A stretch of DNA of 12,518 bases from an uncultured Eubacteriales bacterium (lineage in GTDB: Bacteria > Bacillota > Clostridia > Christensenellales > Aristaeellaceae): NCBI GenBank assembly GCA_900550955.1, contig URUF01000054.1, positions 1 through 12,518 of the forward strand, in the 5' to 3' direction. Below, piece by piece: positions 1 through 6,236 of this stretch. How positions within the stretch are numbered: the first letter of the stretch is position 1; each line of letters starts with the position of its first letter. The notes under the pieces are model-generated. The model did not search any database, was not told the DNA's origin, and worked only from the letters and a program-made list of their open reading frames with translations. Position numbers and translations under genes: made by a program.

Positions 1-137
1 CAGACAAAAAAGCCCCTGCGGGCGGCCAGCCCGACAAAAAAGACACCCCCAAAGCCCCCGCGGGCGGCCAGCCCGACAAAAAAGCAGACAAAGCCCCGCG
101 GGCGCTCAGCCCGCAAAAAAAGGAGTCCTCCGCATGA
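1..137 (+). CDS. C-terminal end of an upstream gene, possibly cdsA (partial)
   Basis: Reading from base 3, an open frame crosses the window edge and ends at TGA 135-137. Only about 44 residues are visible. They form a low-complexity tail rich in Lys, Pro, Ala, Gly and Asp, built from repeats of the type DKK-(x)-APAGGQP. The stop overlaps the dxr start as ATGA, the usual sign of translational coupling in an operon. In many Firmicutes the gene before dxr-rseP is cdsA (phosphatidate cytidylyltransferase), a membrane enzyme making CDP-diacylglycerol, so this could be a cytoplasmic CdsA tail. No catalytic part is visible, so the name rests on gene order alone. The frame choice is supported by the clean ATGA junction and the repeated peptide. 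Confidence 0.6.
   Translation, partial: DKKAPAGGQPDKKDTPKAPAGGQPDKKADKAPRALSPQKKESSA
18..122 (+). repeat. Two exact 25-bp direct repeats plus one degenerate copy
   Basis: A 25-base unit beginning GCGGGCGGCCAGCCCGAC and ending in an A-run plus G occurs at 18-42 and again, identically, at 60-84. A diverged third copy lies at 98-122 (GCGGGCGCTCAGCCCGC then an A-run). Each unit contains a GCGGGC...GCCC(G/A) inverted repeat. The repeats lie in the coding frame of the upstream gene and produce its repeated peptide tail. With two full copies and unequal spacing this is not a CRISPR array. Confidence 0.75.
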
Positions 138-1303
138 AAAAGCGCCGCATAGCCATACTGGGTTCCACAGGCAGCATCGGCACGCAGGCCTTGCAGGTAG
201 CCGCGCTGCACGCCGATCGCTTCGAGGTTACGGCCCTTACCGCGCATAGCAGCCGCGAAAAGCTGTTCGAGCAGGTGCGCGCCTTCCGGCCCAGGCTGGC
301 GGGCCTTGTTACGCCCATTCCGCGCGAGGAAATCCCGCAGGATTTGCGCTTCTGCGAATGGGTTTTTGGCCCGGAGGCCCTCACCCTGGCCGCGCAAAGC
401 GATTGTGACGACGTGCTTGTGAGCGTTGTGGGCATGGTGGGCCTTGAAAGCGTGCTGTGCGCGCTGGGCAGCCATAAGCGCGTGCTCCTGGCCAACAAGG
501 AGGCGCTTGTGGCGGGCGGCAGCCTGGTGATGGAGGCCGCGCGGCGCGAGGGCGAGCATTCCCTCCTGCCGGTGGATAGCGAGCACAGCGCCATTTTCCA
601 GTGCCTGCAAGGGGCGGCGGGCAACGCCTATACGCGCATCGCCCTTACGTGCTCGGGCGGGCCGTTCCGCACCTGGAGCCGGGAGGCGATCCGCGCCGCC
701 ACAAAGGAGCAGGCGCTCAAGCATCCCAACTGGGTGATGGGGCAAAAAATCACCATCGATTCGGCCACCCTGTTTAATAAGGCGCTGGAAATGATCGAGG
801 CCAAGTGGCTTTTTCACGCCGCGCCGGAGCAGATTGAGGTGGTTGTGCACCCGCAAAGCGTAATTCACAGCGGCGTGGAATTTGCCGACGGCGCGCTGAT
901 CGCCCAGCTGGGCACGCCGGACATGCGCCTGCCCATCCTTTACGCCATGAGCTATCCCGAACGCCTGCCCACCGGCGGCGAACGGCTGAACCTGTTTTCC
1001 CTGAACGGCCTTACCTTTGAGCGGCCGGACGAGGCGCGCTTCCCCTCCGTGCGGCTGGCGAGGGAATGCCTGCGCGCGGGCGGCGCGGCGGGCTGCGTGC
1101 TCAACGCGGCAAACGAGGCGGCCGTGGGCGAATTGTTACATTCCGCGCAGAAGGAACCCATGCGCATTGGGCGAATCTTCGATGTTGTGGAGGAAACGCT
1201 TGCGCGCGTGGGCCATCTGCCCGCCGGCTCCCTGGAGGAGGTTTTGGAGGCGGACAGGCTGGCGCGCGAAACTGCGGCGCGGCTTTTGCATACCCTAGCA
1301 TAG
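134..1303 (+). CDS. dxr: 1-deoxy-D-xylulose 5-phosphate reductoisomerase
   Basis: Dxr (IspC) is a cytoplasmic enzyme that converts 1-deoxy-D-xylulose 5-phosphate to 2-C-methyl-D-erythritol 4-phosphate using NADPH, the committed step of the MEP isoprenoid pathway. The 389-residue length is normal for the family. Visible motifs are the NADPH-binding GSTGSIG loop (residues 10-16), LLANKEALVAGG (118-129), the metal-ligand segment VDSEHSA with D148 and E150, SGGPFR (174-179), HPNWVMG with H197, NKALEMIEA with E219 as third metal ligand, and HPQSVIHS (239-246). All expected catalytic residues are present. The ATG at 134 has an AGGAG site at 121-125 and overlaps the upstream stop, which fixes the start. 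rseP follows after 27 bases, so both are probably cotranscribed with the upstream gene. Confidence 0.98.
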   Translation: MKKRRIAILGSTGSIGTQALQVAALHADRFEVTALTAHSSREKLFEQVRAFRPRLAGLVTPIPREEIPQDLRFCEWVFGPEALTLAAQSDCDDVLVSVVGMVGLESVLCALGSHKRVLLANKEALVAGGSLVMEAARREGEHSLLPVDSEHSAIFQCLQGAAGNAYTRIALTCSGGPFRTWSREAIRAATKEQALKHPNWVMGQKITIDSATLFNKALEMIEAKWLFHAAPEQIEVVVHPQSVIHSGVEFADGALIAQLGTPDMRLPILYAMSYPERLPTGGERLNLFSLNGLTFERPDEARFPSVRLARECLRAGGAAGCVLNAANEAAVGELLHSAQKEPMRIGRIFDVVEETLARVGHLPAGSLEEVLEADRLARETAARLLHTLA

Positions 1304-1330
1304 CCCTCCCCGGAAAGGATTTTTGCAACG

Positions 1331-2392
1331 ATGACGATTTTGTATGTTCTGCTGGCCCTGGTTTTGCTGGGCGTGCTGATTACCGTGCACGAATTTGGCC
1401 ATTTCGCGGCCGCGCGGCTGTGCGGCATCCCGGTAAAGGAATACTCCATTGGCTTTGGCCCCAAGCTGATCCAGTGGAAAAGCAAAAAGCACGAAACGCT
1501 GTTCTCCATCCGTCCCATCCCGCTGGGCGGCTATTGCATGTTCTTTGGCGACACGGACGACGATCCCGACGGCGTGATGAAGGACGACCCGCGCAACTAC
1601 AACAACGCGCCCGTGTGGAAACGCATGCTCTCGGTCGCGGCCGGCCCGGCGATGAACTTTGTGCTGGCGTTTGTGGTGGCGGTGGGCATGATGGCCGCCT
1701 ACGGCGTAACCATCGCCACGTCCTACATCGCCAGCGTGGAGGAGGGCATGCCCGCCGCCGAAAGCGGGCTTATGCCCGGCGACCAGTTTGTAAGCGTGGC
1801 CGGGCAGGATATGACCGGCCGCTCCGTAACCGAGGTGAGCCAGGCCATTGGCTCCTTGGGCGCGGGCGCGGATATAGACGTGACCGTGCTGCGCGACGGC
1901 GGGGAGCTCACCTTCACCATCCGCCCCACGTACAGCGATACCGAGGGCCGCTGGATGATTGGCATTATGATTCAGCAGGGCTATGCGCCCCTGCCCTCGG
2001 GGCAGATCCTCCCGGCGGCGTGGAACACCTGCGTGGATGCTTCCACCGCCATTGTTACGGCGCTGGGCAAGCTGTTCACCACCGGCGAGGGGCTGGACCA
2101 GACCACCGGCCCCGTGGGCGTGGTGCAGCTGGTGGCGCAGGAAACCCAGAGGGGCGGTTTGGAAATTTTCCTGTACCTATCGGTGATCATCTCCATCAAC
2201 CTGGGGCTGATGAACCTGCTGCCCATCCCCGGCCTGGACGGCAGCCGCCTGGTGTTTATGCTCATCGAGGCCGTGCGCCGCAAGCCGGTGAACCAAAAGG
2301 TGGAGGCCATGATTCACCTGGGCGGCTACGTGTTTTTGCTTGGGTTTATGCTGTTTTTCACGTTTAAGGACGTAATGCGGATTTTTGGCTGA
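1331..2392 (+). CDS. rseP: RseP-type site-2 intramembrane zinc metalloprotease
   Basis: This is a polytopic membrane protease of the site-2 family (RseP/RasP, peptidase M50). Family members cut membrane-spanning substrates such as anti-sigma factors and leftover signal peptides within the membrane. The 353-residue protein shows the zinc-binding HEFGH motif (residues 20-24) in the first membrane helix, a further membrane segment at about 105-128, one PDZ domain at about 130-200 (EEGMPAAESGLMPGD opening), and the second catalytic motif NLLPIPGLDGSR (295-306) with D303 as zinc ligand. A last membrane helix lies near 331-346. The single PDZ matches the shorter Gram-positive form. The ATG is preceded by GGAAAGG at 1312-1318. 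In many Clostridia ispG follows rseP, but here a terminator follows and the cluster ends. Its substrate cannot be deduced. Confidence 0.96.
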   Translation: MTILYVLLALVLLGVLITVHEFGHFAAARLCGIPVKEYSIGFGPKLIQWKSKKHETLFSIRPIPLGGYCMFFGDTDDDPDGVMKDDPRNYNNAPVWKRMLSVAAGPAMNFVLAFVVAVGMMAAYGVTIATSYIASVEEGMPAAESGLMPGDQFVSVAGQDMTGRSVTEVSQAIGSLGAGADIDVTVLRDGGELTFTIRPTYSDTEGRWMIGIMIQQGYAPLPSGQILPAAWNTCVDASTAIVTALGKLFTTGEGLDQTTGPVGVVQLVAQETQRGGLEIFLYLSVIISINLGLMNLLPIPGLDGSRLVFMLIEAVRRKPVNQKVEAMIHLGGYVFLLGFMLFFTFKDVMRIFG

Positions 2393-2457
2393 CATTGGCC
2401 AGGGGCGCAGGCCGCGCGCCCATAGGCGCGAAGGGCTTATGCAACCACATAAAAACC

Positions 2458-2493
2458 GCCGTGCGGCAAAAGGGCTGCACGGCTTGCTTTTTT
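2458..2493. terminator. Bidirectional intrinsic terminator between rseP and the leftward operon
   Basis: The arms GCCGTGC (2458-2464) and GCACGGC (2477-2483) pair perfectly around a 12-base loop. On the + strand TTGCTTTTTT follows, terminating rseP. On the - strand the same stem is followed by GGTTTTTATG (bases 2457-2448), so it can also stop the converging operon that ends at 2557. A second T-run at 2497-2502 may help rightward termination. Confidence 0.85.
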
Positions 2494-2556
2494 GGGCTTT
2501 TTCAGCGGGGAGCGCGGGCGCGCGCGCCGGGCTCCATGTCTGGCGTCAAGCGGAGT

Positions 2557-3927
2557 TCAGCTATCCTCCTTGGAAAGAATGCCAACGGTTTGGTCAAGCT
2601 CCTTTACCAGCTCCTCTATGCCGATGGCCCCGTCCAGAAAGCGGGACACATGGGTTTTGACGTTGTCGTTGACGAGGTGGCTGTCAAAGGGGGTGTTTCC
2701 CCGCGGCGTCAGATAGGGCGCGAGCCTTTCCTGGTATTCGGCAATGGCCGCTTCGGAAACGCGATACCGAAATTCCTCCTGGCGCTCCAGATAGGATTGC
2801 ATTGTGGCAAGGGTATCGATGAGCTCGGCCTTATCCGCTTCATCCGCCTTTTCCAGCTTGGCTTGCGCGCCCGCTATGGCGGCAAGCCATTGCGCGCGCG
2901 ATTCCTCAAAGTTTTCGTTTTCAACCGGCTTGGCCAGCGCCTTGCTGACGGCGCATAAAAGCACTGGGTCCGGCGCGTCAAGATAATACGATAGCAGCTT
3001 ATGCGCGTTCGCCTTGCGACGGCTGAACGGGTTCACAAACGCCAGCTCCAAGGCAAACGGCTGGAAGCGCTGGTAGCCGTCCGCTATGCTTAGCGGTGAA
3101 ATAAGCGCGCTGTCCGAGCGTTCAAATAAGCTGTCCGTATTTGCGCTCCTGCAATAGATAAGGCACTTATCCTCCTGGGGCCTTGCAAGGATAACGTCGC
3201 CCCCCGCGCGTTGAGAAGCCGGAACCGTATACGCTTGCGCCTCCAGCATCAGCGCGCGGAAAAGATCTGTATCGTACCGCAGCGTGCCGTTTGTAAACAC
3301 CTGGGAATCCCGGTACATGTTCAAAACAAGGCCCACCAGGTCGTTTACGCCAATATAGCCAAAGCCGTGCGCATAGAAGGGCGTAAGCTCGGGATATTGG
3401 CCCGCATAGTCCCTGTTCCACATTGCGATAAAGGCAAACAGCTCCATCAAATTATTTGGAAGGTCGTCCATGGTAAGGCCCGCTTCTTGAAGAAGCTTTT
3501 TGTTTACCGTAAACAGATAGGGGAATTGTATGGAGGTTGGAACAAAACGCAGGCGGCCGTCATAGAGGATTGTGCTTTGAACGGCGGGATAAAGCATGCC
3601 AACCCATTCCATCTGCCGTTCAGAAATATCGATTTCCTCCGCAAAACCGCGCTGTACAAGTTTGCCCGGCAGATTCGTTTGGGAACTGAGCCGGTAGATA
3701 TCGAACGTCGGGCTCCTTTCAAGCAGCTGCCGGATCATCCACCCATGGATATCGGGCGCCGTGTCAAAGGAGAGGCGGATATCTGGGTTTTCCTGCCGGA
3801 ACGTTTTCAGGCTTAGGGAATACGCATCATAGCTGCCATCCGCAATGAGCAGCGACCCCTTTGCGCAGGCGCGGCAGGGGAAAAGAAGAATGCCTCCAAG
3901 CAGCAACAGGCTGAGCAAACGTTTCAA
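2557..3927 (-). CDS. Solute-binding-like exported protein with helical C-terminal extension
   Basis: The 456-residue product looks like a family 1 extracellular solute-binding protein (SBP). It has a Sec signal peptide (MKRLLSLLLLGGILLFPCRACA, likely cleaved near residue 22), an early LLIADGSYD...FRQENPDIRLSF segment, a hinge-like FVPTSIQFPYLFTVNKKLLQEAGL stretch (about 128-151) and a late LAFVNPFSRRKANAHKLLSYYLD segment (295-317) typical of such proteins. Residues 337-405 are rich in E, A, K and Q and look like a long helix or coiled coil, which is unusual. The Cys at 18 is not in a good lipobox. The start is TTG, chosen because AGGAGG (3935-3940) lies 7 bases upstream and the codon overlaps the previous stop (TTGA). 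No permease or ATPase adjoins it. The ligand is unknown, and a sensing or other extracellular role is equally possible. Confidence 0.85.
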   Translation of the reverse strand: MKRLLSLLLLGGILLFPCRACAKGSLLIADGSYDAYSLSLKTFRQENPDIRLSFDTAPDIHGWMIRQLLERSPTFDIYRLSSQTNLPGKLVQRGFAEEIDISERQMEWVGMLYPAVQSTILYDGRLRFVPTSIQFPYLFTVNKKLLQEAGLTMDDLPNNLMELFAFIAMWNRDYAGQYPELTPFYAHGFGYIGVNDLVGLVLNMYRDSQVFTNGTLRYDTDLFRALMLEAQAYTVPASQRAGGDVILARPQEDKCLIYCRSANTDSLFERSDSALISPLSIADGYQRFQPFALELAFVNPFSRRKANAHKLLSYYLDAPDPVLLCAVSKALAKPVENENFEESRAQWLAAIAGAQAKLEKADEADKAELIDTLATMQSYLERQEEFRYRVSEAAIAEYQERLAPYLTPRGNTPFDSHLVNDNVKTHVSRFLDGAIGIEELVKELDQTVGILSKEDS

Positions 3928-5174
3928 AGCGCTCCCTCCTTTGCGCCGTACAGGATGAGCTGCGATAGCAGCGCATAGGCTTCTTGGGTGGTAAGCATGT
4001 TTTCAAAATACCGGGCCAGCACATCCTGGCAGGCCGTCATATCCGCTGCGGTTAAATAAGGAAACGCTGCGCAGCGCAGGCTTTGGCGATACACCTCCTC
4101 GTTGCCTTCTTCCGGCGGCGAAAAGGCTTCATACTCCGTATGCACCCCGTGGGAGATATCCTTCCTGATAACGCCCATCACATTGTACGCGCCCTGACAC
4201 CGCTGGGACAGGAGCGCCTGCACAAACGCAAGGGCCGCCTCCTGGTTTGCCGAACGCAAAGGGATGGCCGCTAAAATGCCGTCGGCGGGGCAAACATCCA
4301 TGTTGGCGGAAAAGCAGGGGAGCGGGGCGTAATGATCGCCGCCCGATTGGTAAAGCGCGATGGTAGAGGTATATAACCCTCTGTAGCCCCGAAACCCGGT
4401 ATCCATATCGACGGCGCCAATCGCCATGGCGTCGTTTAGCCGCTTAAGAGCGCTCAAGTTCGCAAGAATGGCCGATTCGTCAATCTCCTGGGCTCTTTGG
4501 TTTTGAATATGCAAATAGGCTGCGATCTGATGAATGGCCGTTGGCAGATTGGTAAACTGGTCTTCCAGCAAATAAACGAGCGCCGTCTTGCCAAATTGTG
4601 AAAGCGCTTCGGCGTTTTGGGCAAACGCCTCCCAGCTTGGGCGGTTTGCTTGCCTCCCATCGGAAAAGCCCGCTTCTTGCAGCTCGCGTTCAATGTCGAT
4701 ATCAAGGTTCAATACCGTGCCGTCCACTTTGATTGGAAGGAACAGCAGCGGCCTATCATCGTCCGTAAGATAGTCCATCGGAAACAACGCTTCTTTCACC
4801 GTATTGCCTATGGGCGTGCCCCACAGGTCTACAAAAGCGCTGGACGGCTCGCCCAATGGGGAAAGATAGGCTGTTTCGCTGGTATGGAGATGATAGTTTT
4901 CATTGATGAACAGCACATCTACCTCATCCAGCGCCTCCGGGGAAACCGGCTCCCGCGGAAGAAGGCAATACTTGAGCCGAAGCTGCGGATAGGTTTCCCG
5001 CAGGCAGCAAACCGCCTCGTCGAACACCGCGTCGGCCTCGAACAGATCCGGTGTAAAAAGCCCGATGGTAAGTTGGGGCGTGCGCTCCGGCACATCCTCG
5101 CCAAGGGATGCAAAAACCGGCAGCCACAAAAGAAGCAGCAGGCTCAAAAATAGACGCAGGCATCTTTTTTTCAT
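3924..5174 (-). CDS. Solute-binding-like exported protein, first of a tandem pair
   Basis: This encodes a 416-residue exported protein with a signal peptide (charged MKKRCLR, a hydrophobic core rich in Leu to about residue 20, cleavage near FAS-LG). The mature part resembles a family 1 extracellular solute-binding protein: QLTIGLFTPDLF start (34-45), LFLPIKVDGTVLNLDIDIE (144-162) followed by ELQEAGF and RPSWEAF, and LAAIPLRSANQEAALAFVQALL (301-322) as the closing-lobe segment. Similarity is by pattern and the family is divergent. The frame is open upstream to 5249, but the ATG at 5172-5174 is preferred because it begins the signal peptide and has a GAGAGG site 7 bases before it. It overlaps the next gene by 4 nt. 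Cys residues at 56, 57, 70, 287, 295, 326, 368 and 382 are more than usual for an exported Firmicute protein. The ligand is unknown. Confidence 0.83.
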   Translation of the reverse strand: MKKRCLRLFLSLLLLLWLPVFASLGEDVPERTPQLTIGLFTPDLFEADAVFDEAVCCLRETYPQLRLKYCLLPREPVSPEALDEVDVLFINENYHLHTSETAYLSPLGEPSSAFVDLWGTPIGNTVKEALFPMDYLTDDDRPLLFLPIKVDGTVLNLDIDIERELQEAGFSDGRQANRPSWEAFAQNAEALSQFGKTALVYLLEDQFTNLPTAIHQIAAYLHIQNQRAQEIDESAILANLSALKRLNDAMAIGAVDMDTGFRGYRGLYTSTIALYQSGGDHYAPLPCFSANMDVCPADGILAAIPLRSANQEAALAFVQALLSQRCQGAYNVMGVIRKDISHGVHTEYEAFSPPEEGNEEVYRQSLRCAAFPYLTAADMTACQDVLARYFENMLTTQEAYALLSQLILYGAKEGAL

Positions 5175-5208
5175 GGCAAACCTCTCTGTTGCATAAAACT
5201 GGGTAAGA

Positions 5209-5234
5209 GGGGCTACCGCTTTCGCGATAGCCCC
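5209..5234 (-). terminator. 11-bp hairpin with GAAA tetraloop between small exported protein and SBP genes
   Basis: On the - strand GGGGCTATCGC pairs with GCGGTAGCCCC (one T-G wobble) around a GAAA loop, starting 11 bases after the stop of the small secreted-protein gene. The downstream T-tract is poor (TCTTACCCAGTTTTATG). This suggests a leaky terminator or an mRNA-stabilising hairpin that would set the first gene above the two solute-binding genes in expression. Confidence 0.6.
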
Positions 5235-5245
5235 AGCGTTGGAAA

Positions 5246-5677
5246 TCAATTTGCGTATCTAAAATCGCCAGCAATGTTGTAATCCAGGTATTCAGATTTT
5301 GAAAATCCGCCGCAGTACTTACGGCCAGCCACACTGCCGAAATCGAATGATTTATCGTTTGCCGAACCATCTATCACGCTAACGGAACCCGAGCCGCCAG
5401 AAGCCCATTTCCCGCCAGAAGTATAATAATATACTGTCGTCTTTAGAGTACAATTTTTGTTTATTGCAAGGTCGATATGGCTCAATGCCAAATGAAGCGT
5501 AGAACCTGATGGAGAAAACCAATATTTCGTCTTAACGGATTGTTTAATAGAGAAGCTTCCACAGTAAGGGAGGCTAGTCTTTTCGTTTGTGGACGAGCCA
5601 TCGGGATATGCATAAGCCGACCCACCGAAGCAGTATAAGATTACGACTATCAGAATTAAGGATATCGTTTTTTTCAC
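5246..5677 (-). CDS. Small secreted protein of unknown function
   Basis: The gene encodes 143 residues. VKKTISLILIVVILYCFGGSAYA is a clear signal peptide with cleavage after AYA (residue 23). The mature part of about 120 residues is rich in Ser, Gly, Tyr and Thr with alternating hydrophobic residues (STLHLALS, TVYYYTSGG, GSVSVIDG, YNIAGDFRYA), suggesting an all-beta sandwich fold. Mature Cys residues are 39, 76 and 122; YCG occurs at both 39 and 122, so those two could form a disulphide. I recognise no family. The frame is open to 5761, but the GTG at 5675-5677 is the likely start: GGAGGTGG (5683-5690) precedes it at good spacing and the signal peptide begins there. It is first in the leftward operon. 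Its codon use is clearly more AT-rich than that of its neighbours. Confidence 0.82.
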   Translation of the reverse strand: MKKTISLILIVVILYCFGGSAYAYPDGSSTNEKTSLPYCGSFSIKQSVKTKYWFSPSGSTLHLALSHIDLAINKNCTLKTTVYYYTSGGKWASGGSGSVSVIDGSANDKSFDFGSVAGRKYCGGFSKSEYLDYNIAGDFRYAN

Positions 5678-5818
5678 AACTTCCACCTCCATCCGATACG
5701 TTGTAAAACAAATACTTTTCATGTTAGGAGTACCATAGCGTCTAAAGTGCAATGGAATCATCCCCTATCATTCATAGTCGTAATTCGCTTATACACAACA
5801 CAGTTCTTTCTAAATAAT

Positions 5819-5847
5819 ATTATATAGAATTAGCAAGTGTTTAGCAA
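5819..5847 (-). promoter_or_regulatory. Sigma-A-type promoter for the leftward secreted-protein operon
   Basis: On the - strand TTGCTA (5847-5842), a 17-base spacer and a perfect TATAAT (5824-5819) lie in AT-rich DNA. Transcription would start near 5812, giving a leader of about 135 bases before the GTG at 5677. I recognise no known riboswitch in that leader. Confidence 0.7.
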
Positions 5848-6113
5848 CTATATTTGCAATTTTAATAAAAAATATTTTAAATAATAGATAAATTATAACA
5901 ATAGATATCATTTCTAATCTCGCTTTGTTGCAGGCGCTAATAGGCATTTTAAAAAAGCAGACGGGAACTGATGGAACCTTTCCCCCAACCCAGTCTTTTG
6001 AAGCAACCTATGTGTTAGCGCCTCATTGGCATAGATCTAGCCATTCTAGTGGATTACTGGGCCCTTGCTGCATTTTTCAAACAGCCCACCATATACTGCC
6101 TTAAGATGCCGAC
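5825..6113. other. Gene-free, mostly AT-rich intergenic stretch
   Basis: No open frame with a credible start and ribosome binding site is seen on either strand. The part 5800-5920 is very AT-rich. An inverted repeat of 9 bp, AGGCGCTAA at 5932-5940 and TTAGCGCCT at 6015-6023, brackets about 74 bases. No transposase remnant, tRNA or known RNA family was recognised. The stretch could be the edge of acquired DNA, a decayed gene, or could hold a small RNA. Confidence 0.5.
5951..5996 (-). terminator. Possible leftward intrinsic terminator
   Basis: On the - strand AGAC (5996-5993) pairs with GTCT (5962-5959) and an inner GGGAA can pair with TTCCC, leaving an unequal bulge. GC and TTTTTT (5956-5951) follow directly. 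The stem is imperfect, but the T-run position is right. It lies between the lplA terminator and the promoter of the next leftward operon, so its transcript is unclear. Confidence 0.4.
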
Positions 6114-6146
6114 AAAAAAGCGGCCCCCGACGCGTAAACCGGCCGC
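6114..6146 (-). terminator. Intrinsic terminator downstream of lplA
   Basis: On the - strand GCGGCC (6146-6141) pairs with GGCCGC (6125-6120) around a 15-base loop, immediately followed by TTTTTT (6119-6114). It lies about 90 bases past the lplA stop and is correctly oriented for it. Confidence 0.75.
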
Positions 6147-6182
6147 ATTGCGGAACGAATGCACGCAAATGGGCGCAGCCTA

Positions 6183-6236
6183 AGCGCCTGGGGCCACACC
6201 CGGCATACCCGGAATGCGCCGGGCCCGCAAGGCGCT
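6183..6236 (-). repeat. GC-rich multi-stem inverted repeat overlapping the lplA stop
   Basis: Reading the - strand, AGCGCCT (6236-6230) pairs with AGGCGCT (6189-6183). Within it GGGCC can pair with GGCCC, and CCGGCGCAT can pair partly with ATGCCGG. The outer arm begins on the last base of the lplA stop codon. No T-run follows, so it is not itself a terminator. It may protect the 3' end of the lplA transcript or be a dispersed palindromic element. Confidence 0.55.

Noticed and set aside
1..122. Repeats at the window start as a CRISPR array
   Set aside because: Only two exact copies and one degenerate copy, with short unequal spacers, and they read in frame as a repeated peptide tail.
1066..2367. 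433-codon + strand open frame across the dxr/rseP junction
   Set aside because: It is an out-of-frame shadow of rseP; its product is Arg/Gly/His-rich without family motifs, while both overlapped genes are certain.
2509..2535. GC-rich hairpin (GGAGC...GCTCC) as terminator of the leftward operon
   Set aside because: No T-run follows it on either strand; the bidirectional terminator at 2458-2493 fits better.
3211..3816. 201-codon + strand open frame opposite the solute-binding-like gene
   Set aside because: No ribosome binding site, no recognisable motif, and the opposite strand encodes a well-supported exported protein.
5678..5761. ATG at 5761 as start of the small secreted protein
   Set aside because: It would bury the signal peptide behind 28 extra residues; the GTG at 5677 has a near-perfect ribosome binding site.
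5932..6023. Complete small insertion element bounded by the 9-bp inverted repeat
   Set aside because: No flanking target duplication or coding content is visible; kept only as a repeat observation.
5930..6110. tRNA gene in the gap after lplA
   Set aside because: A GGTTC-like word is present on the - strand, but no acceptor stem, anticodon arm or matching D-arm can be formed.
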